The notes: generated by a model not told the origin, from the sequence alone. Positions 19,309-29,503 are shown, numbered from the stretch's first letter. The stretch: DNA of 64,000 nucleotides from an uncultured Pelagibacteraceae bacterium (GCA_902554035.1 CACDMX010000005.1:1-64000); one strand, 5' to 3'. Numbers and translations are program-made.

Positions 19309-19758
19309 ATGGCTGGAAGTTTAAATAAAGTATTATTAATTGGTCGTTTAGGCGCAGATCCCGAAATAAAGCAAATGGTTAATGGAAAAAGCGTAGCACG
19401 CTTAAGTTTAGCGACTAGTCAATCCTGGAAAGATAAGAATACAGGAGAAAAAAAAGAAAAAACTGAATGGCACCGTATAGTTGTATTTAATGAGGGGTTA
19501 GTAAATGTAGTTCAACAGTATTTAAAAAAAGGTGCTCAAATTTATGTTGAGGGACAACTTTCTACTAGAAAATGGAAAGATGAACAATCTGGCCAAGATA
19601 AATATTCAACAGAAATAGTAATTCAAGGCTATAATTCATCACTGACAATGCTTGGTGGTGGTTCCTCATCTCAAATTGATAAAAATCAAAGCATAAATAA
19701 AAACGCTGACGAAGCGTCACAGTTATCCAACGATTTGGATGATGATATTCCTTTTTAG
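19309..19758 (+). CDS. ssb: Single-stranded DNA-binding protein
   Basis: A 149-residue SSB. The OB fold begins [20 protein letters not shown] and includes [29 protein letters not shown], and the C-terminal partner-binding tip DDDIPF is intact. It covers single-stranded DNA in replication and repair and recruits partners through the tail. It is divergent from uvrA, a common pairing across proteobacteria, and is followed after 5 bases by gyrA. Confidence 0.97.
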   Translation: MAGSLNKVLLIGRLGADPEIKQMVNGKSVARLSLATSQSWKDKNTGEKKEKTEWHRIVVFNEGLVNVVQQYLKKGAQIYVEGQLSTRKWKDEQSGQDKYSTEIVIQGYNSSLTMLGGGSSSQIDKNQSINKNADEASQLSNDLDDDIPF

Positions 19759-19763
19759 TTTTT

Positions 19764-22343
19764 ATGGAAAAAAACGAAATATCTAAAGAAAATAAAATTA
19801 AATTAATTTCAATGCATGACGAAATGAGCTCGTCATATTTATCTTATGCTATGAGTGTAATCATTAGCAGGGCACTTCCTGATATTAGAGATGGCTTAAA
19901 ACCAGTTCACAGAAGAATTTTATATGCCATGCATAAAGGAGGCTACGATTGGTCAAAGCAATTTAGAAAATCAGCAAGAATAGTTGGAGATGTAATTGGT
20001 AAATATCACCCACATGGCGATCAATCAGTTTATGATGCGCTAGTAAGAATGGTTCAAGATTTTTCAATGAGTCTTCCTTTGGTAGAAGGACAAGGTAATT
20101 TTGGTTCTGTGGATGGAGACCCTGCTGCCGCTATGAGATATACTGAAACAAGACTTTCTAAAGTTTCACAGTATTTAATCGATGATATAGAAAAAAATAC
20201 AATAGATTTTAAAAGTAATTATGACGAAACAGAAAAAGAACCGTCAGTTTTGCCTGCTCAATTTCCTAATCTATTAGTTAATGGAGCAGGTGGTATTGCT
20301 GTCGGAATGGCAACAAGCATCCCACCACATAATCTTGGAGAAATAATCAATGGCACATTAGCTCTTATAGATAACAAGGATATTAAGATTAATGAGTTAA
20401 TGAAACACATTCCTGGTCCAGACTTTCCTACTGGTGGTATTATAATAGGTAAAAACATTATTAAAGAAGGATATAAAACTGGTAGAGGCTCTTTTAAAAT
20501 AAGAGGAGAGATTAAAATTGAACAGCTTAAAAATGGGAGAGAACGTTTAGTAATTTCATCAATACCTTATCAAGTAAATAAATCTGCTTTAAATGAAAGA
20601 ATAGCTGAACTGGTAAGAGATAAAAAAATTGAAGGAATAAGAGATATACGAGATGAGTCCAATAGAGAAGGAGTTAGAGTTGCGATAGATTTAAGGTCAA
20701 ACACAGAACCTGAAACAGTAAAACGACAGCTGTTTAAGTTTACCTCTATAGAAAGCTCTTTCGGATTTAATACACTAGCAATTGTAGATAACAAACCGAA
20801 AACGTGTAACTTAAAAGAATTTTTAGAAAATTTCTTAAAGTTTAGAGAAGACGTAGTTATAAAAAAAACCAAATTTGATCTTAAAAAAGCTGAGGACAGG
20901 GCCCATATTTTAGTCGGTCTGTCCGTTAGTGTTGAAAATTTAGATAAGGTTATTAAAATAATTAGAAATTCAGAAAACCCTGAAGTCGCAAAAATTAAAC
21001 TTTTAGAAACAAAATGGAAAATAAACAAATCTATTAAGTTAATAAATTTATTACAGGAAAAAAAATCAAAAAATATATATTCATTATCTAACGAACAAGT
21101 GATTTCAATATTAGAATTAAGACTTCAAAAACTTACTGCTTTAGGTATTAATGAAATTCAAGCAGAGATAAAAAATCTATCTGAACTTATTTTGCAATAT
21201 AAAAAAATTATAAATTCTAAAAAAGAACTTTTAAAAGTTATCAGCAAAGAACTTAACTATATTAAAGAAAAATTTTCTGTACCTAGAAGAACACAAATAA
21301 TTGATGCTGTGTTAAATTATGATATCGAAGAAACTATTCAAAAGGAGGCAGTTATTATAACTGTTACTTTACAAGGCTATATTAAAAGAGGAGCTTTAAG
21401 CAATATAAAACAACAGAAAAGAGGCGGTAAAGGTAAATCAGGAATTAAAACAAGAGATGAAGACTCTGTCGTGCAAACATTATCGGTTAACACACACACC
21501 CCGGTATTATTTTTTTCTACAGAGGGTCTTGTTTATAAAATTAAAGCTTGGAAAATTCCTGAAGGGTCGTCTTCATCTAAAGGTAAATCTTTATTTAATA
21601 TTTTGCCCTTAAAAAACCACCAGTCTATAAGCTCTATAATGCCTTATCCTGACAAGGAATCTGATTGGAATAATTTATGTATCGTTTTTGCAACTTCAAA
21701 AGGAAAGGTTAGAAAAAATAATTTAGAAGATTTTTCTTCAATCAATGCCTCTGGAAAAATTGCAATGAAATTGGACTCAAATGATAAAATAGTTGGTGTT
21801 AAAATATGTCGAGATGATCAAGATATAATTTTAAGCACGCAAAATGGAAAATGTATAAGATTTGACTCAAAAAAACTTAGAATATTCAAAGGAAGATCAT
21901 CTAAAGGTATCAAAGGAATAAATTTATCAAATGACGACTCAATAGTTTCATTATCGATAATTGATCAAGATTCTGAAAAGAAAAATAGAAAATTAAATAA
22001 AAATGATAAATCTGAGTTAAAAGCAAAAGAAAAATTCATATTATCTATTACTAAAAACGGTTTTGGCAAAAGAACATCTCATTATGATTTTAGAGTCACT
22101 AACAGAGGAGGGAAGGGTATCATAGGTATTGTTAATTCTGAAAGAAATGGAAATGTAGCATCTTCATTTCCTGTTAATGAAGGTGATGAAATTTTAATTT
22201 CTACTAACAAAGGACGAGTTATAAGAGTTGCTGTTAAAGAAATTAGAATTGCTGGAAGAAATACACAGGGAGTAAGAATTATTAAACTTTCTGGGGATGA
22301 AAAAGTTGTTTCTGCAGCAAAAATAGATGATAACTTACTTTAA
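19764..22343 (+). CDS. gyrA: DNA gyrase subunit A
   Basis: An 859-residue type IIA topoisomerase subunit. The active-site Tyr126 is in [11 protein letters not shown], and the GyrA-box [10 protein letters not shown] in the C-terminal beta-pinwheel identifies it as gyrase A and not ParC. With GyrB it introduces negative supercoils. In the quinolone-binding region the sequence is [15 protein letters not shown]: the position of E. coli Ser83 is Gln86 and Asp87 is kept as Asp90. It sits 5 bases after ssb and its stop overlaps the coaD start by one base (TAATG). Confidence 0.97.
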   Translation: MEKNEISKENKIKLISMHDEMSSSYLSYAMSVIISRALPDIRDGLKPVHRRILYAMHKGGYDWSKQFRKSARIVGDVIGKYHPHGDQSVYDALVRMVQDFSMSLPLVEGQGNFGSVDGDPAAAMRYTETRLSKVSQYLIDDIEKNTIDFKSNYDETEKEPSVLPAQFPNLLVNGAGGIAVGMATSIPPHNLGEIINGTLALIDNKDIKINELMKHIPGPDFPTGGIIIGKNIIKEGYKTGRGSFKIRGEIKIEQLKNGRERLVISSIPYQVNKSALNERIAELVRDKKIEGIRDIRDESNREGVRVAIDLRSNTEPETVKRQLFKFTSIESSFGFNTLAIVDNKPKTCNLKEFLENFLKFREDVVIKKTKFDLKKAEDRAHILVGLSVSVENLDKVIKIIRNSENPEVAKIKLLETKWKINKSIKLINLLQEKKSKNIYSLSNEQVISILELRLQKLTALGINEIQAEIKNLSELILQYKKIINSKKELLKVISKELNYIKEKFSVPRRTQIIDAVLNYDIEETIQKEAVIITVTLQGYIKRGALSNIKQQKRGGKGKSGIKTRDEDSVVQTLSVNTHTPVLFFSTEGLVYKIKAWKIPEGSSSSKGKSLFNILPLKNHQSISSIMPYPDKESDWNNLCIVFATSKGKVRKNNLEDFSSINASGKIAMKLDSNDKIVGVKICRDDQDIILSTQNGKCIRFDSKKLRIFKGRSSKGIKGINLSNDDSIVSLSIIDQDSEKKNRKLNKNDKSELKAKEKFILSITKNGFGKRTSHYDFRVTNRGGKGIIGIVNSERNGNVASSFPVNEGDEILISTNKGRVIRVAVKEIRIAGRNTQGVRIIKLSGDEKVVSAAKIDDNLL

Positions 22344-22837
22344 TGAAAAACAATGTTATATATCCAGGTACTTTTGACCCTATAACTTTTGGTCATATTG
22401 ATGTTATCAAAAAAGCATTCAAAATTTCTAATAATATAATTGTAGCAATATCTGATTCTAAAAATAAAAAATATTTATTTGATGCTGATGAAAGAGTAGA
22501 AATAGTTAAAAATGCTCTTTATCATGATTTAAAGTTAAGTAAAAAAAAGATTAAAGTTGTAACATTCAAATCTCTTACAACAAATTTGTGCAAGAAATAT
22601 AAATCAAATATCATTTTAAGAGGACTACGTGCAGTTTCAGATTTTGAATATGAGTTTCAATTAGCTGGAATGAATAGAAAGTTAAATAATAATATTGAAA
22701 CAATTTTTTTAATGTCAAATGTTGAAAATCAAATAATCTCATCAAATTTTGTAAAAGAAATAGTTTCTTTAGGAGGAGACATTAAAAAATTTACTACAAA
22801 AAGTACAATAAAAGCATTAAAGCTTAAATATGATTAA
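22343..22837 (+). CDS. coaD: Phosphopantetheine adenylyltransferase
   Basis: A 164-residue nucleotidyltransferase with YPGTFDPITFGHIDVI (the TxGH nucleotide site), ILRGLRAVSDFEYEFQLA and ISSNFVKEIVSLGGD. It makes dephospho-CoA from 4'-phosphopantetheine and ATP. Coupled to gyrA by a one-base overlap and overlapping the next gene by 8 bases. Length and motifs are standard. Confidence 0.95.
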   Translation: MKNNVIYPGTFDPITFGHIDVIKKAFKISNNIIVAISDSKNKKYLFDADERVEIVKNALYHDLKLSKKKIKVVTFKSLTTNLCKKYKSNIILRGLRAVSDFEYEFQLAGMNRKLNNNIETIFLMSNVENQIISSNFVKEIVSLGGDIKKFTTKSTIKALKLKYD

Positions 22838-23390
22838 GATTATATTTAAAGTTTTATTTTTATTAATATTAACAATTAACAATTCAATTGGAGAGGAAAA
22901 CATAATGATATTAAAACTTAAAGATGGAGATGTAAAAATTGAATTATTTCAGGATACAGCACCAAATCATGTTAAAAGAATTAAAGATTTAGCAAATAGT
23001 GGTGCTTATGATAACGTAGTCTTTCATAGAGTAATTGATGGATTCATGGCTCAAACAGGTGATGTAAAGTTTGGGAATTCAACTAGTGATGATTTTGATT
23101 TAAATAGAGCAGGCATGGGTGGATCAGACTTTCCAGATTTAAAACAAGAGTTTAATAATCTTCCTCATGAAAGAGGAACTTTATCAATGGCAAGATCTCA
23201 GGATCCAAATAGTGCGAATAGTCAATTTTTTATTTGTTTCGAACCCGCACCATTTTTGGACCGTCAATACACTGTTTTTGGAAAGGTTATTGAAGGTATG
23301 GAATTTGTTGATAAAATTAAAAGAGGCGACCAGAATAAAAACGGATCTGTAGAAAATCCTGATAAAATTATAAGTTTTAAATCATTGTAG
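22830..23390 (+). CDS. Exported cyclophilin-type peptidyl-prolyl isomerase
   Basis: A 186-residue protein. Residues 1-21 form a signal peptide (IIFKVLFLLILTINNSIGEE), so the enzyme acts in the periplasm. The cyclophilin domain shows VVFHRVIDGFMAQTGDV (catalytic Arg), RGTLSMARSQDPNSANSQFFIC and FLDRQYTVFGKVIEGME. It speeds cis-trans isomerisation at proline during folding of exported proteins. An internal Met at residue 25 could give a cytoplasmic form, but the signal peptide has the expected charge pattern, so the long start is preferred. Confidence 0.92.
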   Translation: MIKIIFKVLFLLILTINNSIGEENIMILKLKDGDVKIELFQDTAPNHVKRIKDLANSGAYDNVVFHRVIDGFMAQTGDVKFGNSTSDDFDLNRAGMGGSDFPDLKQEFNNLPHERGTLSMARSQDPNSANSQFFICFEPAPFLDRQYTVFGKVIEGMEFVDKIKRGDQNKNGSVENPDKIISFKSL

Positions 23391-23397
23391 ATATTTA

Positions 23398-24510
23398 ATG
23401 GCATTAAAAAAATTTTCTTTTAATGTTATAAAAAAAAATGATCACGCAAGACTTGGCTTGATTAAAACTCATAGAGGTAACATCAAAACACCAACCTTTA
23501 TGCCTGTTGGAACGCAAGCAACAGTTAAAGCTACCTTTATTGATGATATAATTAAAACTGGATCAGAAATAATACTATCCAATACTTATCACTTAATGTT
23601 AAGGCCAGGGGTTGCTAGAGTTAAACATGCAGGTGGTCTCCACTCTTTCATGAATTGTCCACTCCCTATTCTTACAGATTCTGGTGGCTTTCAAGTTATG
23701 TCATTATCAAAATTAAATAAAGTTGATCGAGAAAAAGGGGCTATATTCAACTCTCATATAGATGGAAAAAGAATTATTCTTAGTCCAGAGGAAAGTATTA
23801 AAATACAAAAAGGTTTAAATTCAGATATTTTAATGGTTATGGATGAATGTCCCAAAAAAACTAAAGATTATAATCTAATTAAAAAATCTATGGAATTATC
23901 AATCTACTGGGCACAAAGATCTAAAAAAGAATTTGGAAAAATTCCTCATAAAGCTTTATTTGGTATAGTTCAAGGAGGACTATTCGAAGATTTAAGAATA
24001 AAATCTTTAAATGAACTCATAAATATAGGTTTTGACGGATATGCTATTGGCGGTTTAGCAGTTGGTGAAACACAAAATGAAATGTTTAAAGTTTTAGATG
24101 ATTTAAAAGATTTTATGCCGATTATTAAGCCTAGATATCTTATGGGCGTAGGAACACCCTCAGATATATTGGGCGCCGTTAAAAGAGGCATTGACATGTT
24201 TGATTGTGTTTTACCAACGAGATCTGGCAGGACAGGTCTTGCTTTTACATGGAATGGGAGAATCAATATTAAAAATTCAAAATACAAGAAAGATAATTCT
24301 CCGTTAGATAGTAAGTGTAAAAACTTTAATTTAAATAAATATTCTAAAAATTACCTAAATCATTTATTTAATACTAATGAAATTTTAGCATCTATGTTAT
24401 TAACTTTACATAATATTAATTTTTATCAGGAATTAATGGAATCAATTAGGTACCACATCAAAAATAGCACTTTTAACGAATTTCACGATAAATATATTGA
24501 CAAGTTGTAA
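23398..24510 (+). CDS. tgt: tRNA-guanine transglycosylase, zinc site degraded
   Basis: A 370-residue protein with the Tgt motifs DSGGFQVMSL (catalytic/base-recognition Asp), GIVQGG, DGYAIGGLAVGE, and GVGTPSDILGAVKRGIDMFDCVLPTRSGRTG. It exchanges guanine 34 for preQ1 in GUN tRNAs. The C-terminal zinc motif is normally CxCxxC and a His 26 residues on. Here the aligned stretch reads CKNFNLNKYSKNYL: only the first Cys is kept, the other two are Asn and Leu, while the His in TLHNINFY remains. It ends the ssb-gyrA-coaD-ppi-tgt run. Whether the enzyme folds without zinc cannot be told from sequence. Confidence 0.93.
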   Translation: MALKKFSFNVIKKNDHARLGLIKTHRGNIKTPTFMPVGTQATVKATFIDDIIKTGSEIILSNTYHLMLRPGVARVKHAGGLHSFMNCPLPILTDSGGFQVMSLSKLNKVDREKGAIFNSHIDGKRIILSPEESIKIQKGLNSDILMVMDECPKKTKDYNLIKKSMELSIYWAQRSKKEFGKIPHKALFGIVQGGLFEDLRIKSLNELINIGFDGYAIGGLAVGETQNEMFKVLDDLKDFMPIIKPRYLMGVGTPSDILGAVKRGIDMFDCVLPTRSGRTGLAFTWNGRINIKNSKYKKDNSPLDSKCKNFNLNKYSKNYLNHLFNTNEILASMLLTLHNINFYQELMESIRYHIKNSTFNEFHDKYIDKL

Positions 24511-24522
24511 CATTTATAAATC

Positions 24523-24550
24523 TTGATAATTTTAAAAAAATGTCTATAAG
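24523..24550 (+). promoter_or_regulatory. Promoter of tRNA-Lys
   Basis: TTGATA at 24523-24528 and TATAAG at 24545-24550 are separated by 16 bases, and the tRNA begins 14 bases after the -10 element. Both hexamers are close to the sigma-70 consensus. A run of seven T follows the -10 element. Confidence 0.6.
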
Positions 24551-24563
24551 TTTTTTTGTTGTT

Positions 24564-24639
<76 letters not shown>

Positions 24640-24659
24640 TTTCTTAAGAAGACTAATCT

Positions 24660-25487
24660 TTAACTTATTTTGTTAGGCGGATAATTAATCATTACTTCGT
24701 ATATCCATTCATTAATTTTTTTAATTCTATTTTCTGCAGAAGGGTGGGTGCTCATAAATTCAGGTACATTTTTACCTTTATTAGCTTCTTTCATTCGTTC
24801 CCATAATAAAGGGGTTTCTCTTATATCAAATCCTGATAATGATGAAAAAATTAAACCTAGATAGTCAGCCTCACTTTCTTGTTTTCTATTAAAAGGGTTA
24901 AAGATACCAATTTTTGTTAGCATTCCAACAGTATTCATTCCGGTTGTTCTATTTACTTGAGATAATTTTCCACCTGACAAAACATCGGTGATTTGAGTAG
25001 CAACATTTATTACAACATTTCTACTAGCTCTTTCAACTGAGTGTTTTGCTACAGCATGCGCTATTTCGTGACCCATAACTGCTGCTAGTCCATTTATATT
25101 TTTTGTGACTTCAAACATGCCAGTATAAACAGCTATTTTTCCACCAGGCATACACCATGCGTTTTTAATTTTTTTATTATCAATTAATATATACTCCCAA
25201 TCAAAATAAGCTGTTGGGTCTGTCTGGTTTGTTTGGATAAAATATTCACTAATTGAGTCCTGCATTTTTTTACCAATCTCCTTAATATTCTTCAATTCTT
25301 TACCTTCAGTTATAAGCTTTTCATCATTTTTGACTTTCTCGTAGATTTGAGCAGCCTGAGCATTTAACTTTGCTTCAGGGATCAGTTTGAGTTGTTTACG
25401 ATCAGTTATTGGTGTTGTACCACATGAAGTTAGTACTATATTACAACATCCACAGCCCATATAAGTAAGAAATTTTCTTCTATCCAT
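24660..25487 (-). CDS. M48-family metalloprotease, probable Tat-exported lipoprotein
   Basis: A 275-residue zinc protease. The N terminus MDRRKFLTYMG has a twin-arginine motif; the hydrophobic stretch ends in the lipobox-like LTSC, so the mature protein would start at Cys22 and be membrane-anchored in the periplasm. The catalytic HExxH is MGHEIAHAVAKH near residue 138, the third ligand Glu is in KQESEADYLGL, and LLWERM and STHPSAENRI are family marks. It resembles LoiP/BepA-type proteases that act on outer-membrane proteins. Unusually Cys-rich start (CGCC). It is transcribed alone, towards tRNA-Lys. Confidence 0.9.
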   Translation of the reverse strand: MDRRKFLTYMGCGCCNIVLTSCGTTPITDRKQLKLIPEAKLNAQAAQIYEKVKNDEKLITEGKELKNIKEIGKKMQDSISEYFIQTNQTDPTAYFDWEYILIDNKKIKNAWCMPGGKIAVYTGMFEVTKNINGLAAVMGHEIAHAVAKHSVERASRNVVINVATQITDVLSGGKLSQVNRTTGMNTVGMLTKIGIFNPFNRKQESEADYLGLIFSSLSGFDIRETPLLWERMKEANKGKNVPEFMSTHPSAENRIKKINEWIYEVMINYPPNKIS

Positions 25488-25531
25488 TTCTTTATTATAT
25501 TATATAATTAATTATAAATCTCAATTAAAGT

Positions 25532-26149
25532 ATGGCTGTTAAAAAAAAAAGAAAATCATTAGCACTAAAGTTACGAAATTACTTTTTTACTGGGGTTGTT
25601 GTGCTTATTCCAATTGGATTTACGCTATATCTTACAAAGTTTTTGATTGGTGTTTCATCAAAACTCATACCAACACAAATTAATCCAAACACTTATTTGC
25701 ATTTCTCTATACCTGGATTGGAAATATTATTAACTATAATTTTAATAACAATTGTTGGTGGTTTGTCTTTATCGTTTTTAGGTAGAAAGTTTTTACAAAT
25801 AGTTGACGATTTGTTTAAAAGAATTCCTATTTTGAGAACTATTTATTCTGCAATTGGACAGATGACTGAAACTTTTACTAAAAAAGATAATTCTAAAAAA
25901 TCAGTAGTTCTTGTTGAATATCCAAAAAAAGGCACTTGGGCTGTTGGATTTGCTACCAAAGATAACAAAACCGAAATGTCTAACAAAACTAATCAAAAAC
26001 TTGTTAATGTATTCATACCTACTACACCAAACCCTACAAGCGGATTTTTATTAATGTTCCCAAAAAAAGATTTAATTTACCTTGATATGACTTTTGAAGA
26101 AGCTTCAAAATTTATTGTTTCTGCTGGAACCTCAAATCCAAAAAATTAA
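25532..26149 (+). CDS. DUF502-family membrane protein
   Basis: A 205-residue protein with two N-terminal membrane helices (NYFFTGVVVLIPIGFTLYLT and LEILLTIILITIVGGLSLSFLG) and the family motif IPILRTIYSAIGQMTETF followed by VVLVEYPKKGTWAVGF and VFIPTTPNPTSGFLLMFPKKD. DUF502 is widespread in bacteria and plants but has no settled bacterial function; I do not propose one. It is divergent from the M48 protease and converges with recG, sharing four bases with it. Confidence 0.9.
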   Translation: MAVKKKRKSLALKLRNYFFTGVVVLIPIGFTLYLTKFLIGVSSKLIPTQINPNTYLHFSIPGLEILLTIILITIVGGLSLSFLGRKFLQIVDDLFKRIPILRTIYSAIGQMTETFTKKDNSKKSVVLVEYPKKGTWAVGFATKDNKTEMSNKTNQKLVNVFIPTTPNPTSGFLLMFPKKDLIYLDMTFEEASKFIVSAGTSNPKN

Positions 26150-28185
26150 ACTAGATCATTTAATATATCGGCTCTATCATAAAGTTTAAGTAAAGGCAGA
26201 TATTTATCTAAATTTTCTTTTTCGTTTTCAATTCTTTTAATTTCTTTTTCAGCCATTAAAAAAAGGTCTTCATTTAACACAGGATCGGCTAACCTAAAGC
26301 TTTTTAGACCACTTTGTTTAAAACCAAGTAAATCACCATATCCTCTAAGCTTCATATCATTTTCTGAAATTTTAAAGCCATCATTGCTTTCTTTTAAAAT
26401 CTTGATCCTTTTTCTTGCATTTATACTCAGATTTTTTTTATACATTAAAATACAATAAGCATCCCTAGATCCTCTTCCAACTCTTCCTCTTAATTGGTGA
26501 AGTTGAGATAGACCAAACTTGTTAGCATTTTCTATTATTATTAAATTAGCATTAGGAAAATCTATTCCAACTTCTATAACAGTTGTTGACACAAGGATAC
26601 TAATCTCCTTATTTAAAAATTTAAGCAAAATTTTGTTTTTTTTCTCTTTATCTAATTCTCCATGTAAAAGCCCAACTTTATGATTGAATATTTTTTTTAA
26701 ACTTTCATACCTTAATATAGCTGACTGATGATCAATCTTTTTTGACTCTTCAATTAAAGGACAGACCCAAAATACTTGATTTTCATTTTTTATTTGTTTT
26801 TTTACAAATGAAATAACTTCATTAATTTTAGTATCAATTTTGCTATAAGTTTTTATTTCTTTTCTGCCTACTGGTTTATTCTTTATTATGGATGTATCCA
26901 TATCTCCAAATATTGTCATAATCATCGTTCTAGGAATAGGAGTTGCTGACATAACAAGTACATCACAATCTTTGCCTCCTTTATCGGAGAGCATTTTTCT
27001 TTGCTTTACACCAAACTTATGTTGTTCATCTATTATAGCTAATCCTAATTTATAAAATTTTATTTTTTCCTGAAATAACGAGTGAGTCCCAATTAAAAGA
27101 TTTATTTTATTATTAATTAGATCACTTTTGATAACTTTACGTTCATGATATTTTGTTTTACTAGTCAAAATTGATATATTTTCTGATTTATCAAGTATTT
27201 TTTTTGCTATTTCGTAAATTTGTTTAGCTAAAATTTCTGTAGGGACCATTAATGCAACTTGATAACCACTCTTGATTACATTTACGGAAGATATTAAAGC
27301 TACAATAGTTTTTCCACTACCTACATCTCCTTGCAAAAGTCTGAACATTTTTTCATTTGATTTTAAGTCAGCATTAATTTCATCTAACGCTCTAAGCTGA
27401 TCTAGAGTTAGATTAAAATCAATTTTATTTTTAATTTTATTAAAATATTTTGTATCAAAAATTTTTTTATTTTTTTTTATTTTTTTAATTTTTCGTCTTA
27501 ATGCTGAATTTATTAAAAATGTTGACATAATTTCATCAAATATAAGCCTATCTAAAAAATAACCTTTTTTTTTAACATTCTTTGGGTTGTGCAATTCTAA
27601 TATTGATTCTTTCCAAGATATATTATTAAAAAATTTTAAAATTTTTTTGCTATGCCATTCATTTAGGTCAGGTATTTTTTTAAGAACATCTGTAATTATT
27701 TTATGATATTTTTTTTCCTTTAATCCTTCCGTCAAGCTATACCTTGAAAAAATCTTTTTTATAGAATTTGAGTCTGACGAAATATGTGTAGGATTAACTA
27801 TTTGATACTTATTTTTATAATAACCAATTTTTCCACTTATTGTTACCTTTGTATTTATTGGAAGTATTTTTTTAATATATCCTTCGTAACTATTAAAAAA
27901 AATACATTCTATTTTTCCTGTACTATCTTCACACAATACCTTGTTAGGTAAATTTCGTATTCTAGGAAATGAATATTTTTTTACATCGATCATTAATGTT
28001 TGAACTTTGCCTATTTGTAGTTCATTGACCTTAACTAAATCAGTTCTATCTGTAAAATCTTTAGGCAGATTCCAAAGCAGATCAAAAATTGTATTTATGT
28101 TCTTTTTTTTAAATAATTTAGCAGTTTTATTTCCAATACCTTTTATGGTATTTATATCGGATAATAAATATTCATAAGAATTCAT
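26146..28185 (-). CDS. recG: ATP-dependent DNA helicase RecG
   Basis: A 679-residue superfamily 2 helicase. It has an N-terminal wedge domain with an OB fold (NKVLCEDSTGKIECIFFN), motif I LLQGDVGSGKTIVA, motif II IDEQHKFGVKQR, motif III MSATPIPRTM, motif VI QLRGRVGRG and the C-terminal TRG-type RGYGDLLGFKQSG. It remodels stalled forks and branched DNA. sdhE starts divergently 17 bases away. Confidence 0.96.
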   Translation of the reverse strand: MNSYEYLLSDINTIKGIGNKTAKLFKKKNINTIFDLLWNLPKDFTDRTDLVKVNELQIGKVQTLMIDVKKYSFPRIRNLPNKVLCEDSTGKIECIFFNSYEGYIKKILPINTKVTISGKIGYYKNKYQIVNPTHISSDSNSIKKIFSRYSLTEGLKEKKYHKIITDVLKKIPDLNEWHSKKILKFFNNISWKESILELHNPKNVKKKGYFLDRLIFDEIMSTFLINSALRRKIKKIKKNKKIFDTKYFNKIKNKIDFNLTLDQLRALDEINADLKSNEKMFRLLQGDVGSGKTIVALISSVNVIKSGYQVALMVPTEILAKQIYEIAKKILDKSENISILTSKTKYHERKVIKSDLINNKINLLIGTHSLFQEKIKFYKLGLAIIDEQHKFGVKQRKMLSDKGGKDCDVLVMSATPIPRTMIMTIFGDMDTSIIKNKPVGRKEIKTYSKIDTKINEVISFVKKQIKNENQVFWVCPLIEESKKIDHQSAILRYESLKKIFNHKVGLLHGELDKEKKNKILLKFLNKEISILVSTTVIEVGIDFPNANLIIIENANKFGLSQLHQLRGRVGRGSRDAYCILMYKKNLSINARKRIKILKESNDGFKISENDMKLRGYGDLLGFKQSGLKSFRLADPVLNEDLFLMAEKEIKRIENEKENLDKYLPLLKLYDRADILNDLV

Positions 28186-28202
28186 TTGTTACTTATATAG
28201 TC

Positions 28203-28454
28203 ATGACACAAAATAAAGAAGATCTTAAAAACAAAATTATTTATAGAGCTTCCTACAGAGGATCAAAGGAAATGGATATATTAATGACAAGTTTTGTTAA
28301 ATCAGTTATTAATAATATTGACATATCGCAACTAGAGGACCTTAATTACTTAGTCAATCTTGATGATGAATACCTTATATCTATCAAAAAAAAAGAATCT
28401 GAATTAAATTTTACAAATTCATTAATAAAAAAATTTCAAAATTTTAAAGTGTAA
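28203..28454 (+). CDS. sdhE: Succinate dehydrogenase flavinylation/assembly factor SdhE
   Basis: An 83-residue DUF339/YgfY protein with IIYRASYRGSKEMDILMTSFV, the conserved Arg-Gly segment that contacts SdhA, and a helical bundle ending in LDDEYL. It promotes covalent FAD attachment to the succinate dehydrogenase flavoprotein. In alphaproteobacteria it commonly lies next to recG, as here. The stop codon abuts the 3' end of the tRNA-Ser gene on the opposite strand. Confidence 0.9.
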   Translation: MTQNKEDLKNKIIYRASYRGSKEMDILMTSFVKSVINNIDISQLEDLNYLVNLDDEYLISIKKKESELNFTNSLIKKFQNFKV

Positions 28455-28544
28455 TGGCGGAGAGACTGGGATTCGAACCCAGGAAAGAGTTGCCCCTTTG
28501 CCGGTTTTCAAGACCGGTGCTTTCAACCGCTCAGCCATCTCTCC
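28455..28544 (-). tRNA. tRNA-Ser (UGA)
   Basis: On the minus strand the sequence begins GGAGAGATGGCTGAGCGG and forms a class II tRNA of 90 bases: acceptor GGAGAGA/TCTCTCC, anticodon stem CCGGT/ACCGG around loop CTTGAAA with anticodon TGA, a long variable arm (CAAAGGGGCAACTCTTT) and T loop TTCGAAT. Discriminator G and an encoded CCA. It would read UCN serine codons. Confidence 0.96.
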
Positions 28545-28621
28545 TTCGCTAGTGTTTATTCCGATTTTAAAACCTTTTCAACTTAAAAATGATATATAAA
28601 TTATTTAATTCAAATAATTTT

Positions 28622-29503
28622 ATGAAACATTCTCAGTTTAAAAAAGGAATAATTTATGCAACTGTCGGATCTTTATGGTGGGGCATTTTAGGTACATTAT
28701 TTTTTAAATATATTTCATCCCTAGGTGCACTAGAGGTTACTATTCATAGGGTAATCTGGACCAGTGTAATTTTATTTTTTACTTCATTTATTTTTAAAAA
28801 GTTTGATGAATTTAAAAAAATATTTAAACAAAAAAATAAATTAATTATTCTTTTTTTTACAAGTATCTTAATTTTCCTAAACTGGGGTACATGGATTTAT
28901 GCTATATCAGTTAACAAAATTATTGATGCTAGTTATGGATATTTTATTTTTCCCATTTTTAATGTTTTTTTAGGTTATATTTTTTTAAAAGAGAAAATCA
29001 ATTTTAAAAGAATTTTATCAATTTTTGCAGTATTAATTTCATCTTTATATTTATTATTTAATTTAGAATCTTTTCCATGGGTTGGATTTCTAGTAGTATT
29101 TTTTTGGGGGACCTATAATTTATTACGAAAAAAAATTAATGTTGATACCGATATCGGTCTTTTCATTGAAAGTTTATTTATTCTACCGATTGCTTTTTTT
29201 ATTTTCTACATAATTTATATAAGTGGCAGTAATAATTTTACAATTGAAGAACCTTTAAATATGTTGTTATTGTTCCTAGGGGGAGTCATGACAGTGATTC
29301 CTTTGTATTTATTCATTAAGGGATTAGAAAAAACTTCAATGGCTACCTCAGGTCTGATTTTTTTTGTAACTCCAACAAGTCAATTTTTATTGGGTTTTTT
29401 TTACTTTAATGAACCTTTTGATATACCTAAGTTAATAAGCTTTATTATTATATGGATAGCTGTATTTATTTATCTTAAAGATTTGTATGAAAATAATTTA
29501 TAA
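28622..29503 (+). CDS. RarD-like EamA/DMT-superfamily transporter
   Basis: From the Met at 28622 the protein is 293 residues with about ten membrane helices. KKGIIYATVGSLWWG, the pair ALEVTIHRVIWTSVIL and NWGTWIYAISVNKIIDASYGYFI match RarD proteins closely. RarD family members move small organic molecules; the substrate is not known. The frame is open to an earlier ATG (28589), but the extra eleven residues precede the usual family start. It overlaps mltB by 17 bases. Confidence 0.88.
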   Translation: MKHSQFKKGIIYATVGSLWWGILGTLFFKYISSLGALEVTIHRVIWTSVILFFTSFIFKKFDEFKKIFKQKNKLIILFFTSILIFLNWGTWIYAISVNKIIDASYGYFIFPIFNVFLGYIFLKEKINFKRILSIFAVLISSLYLLFNLESFPWVGFLVVFFWGTYNLLRKKINVDTDIGLFIESLFILPIAFFIFYIIYISGSNNFTIEEPLNMLLLFLGGVMTVIPLYLFIKGLEKTSMATSGLIFFVTPTSQFLLGFFYFNEPFDIPKLISFIIIWIAVFIYLKDLYENNL

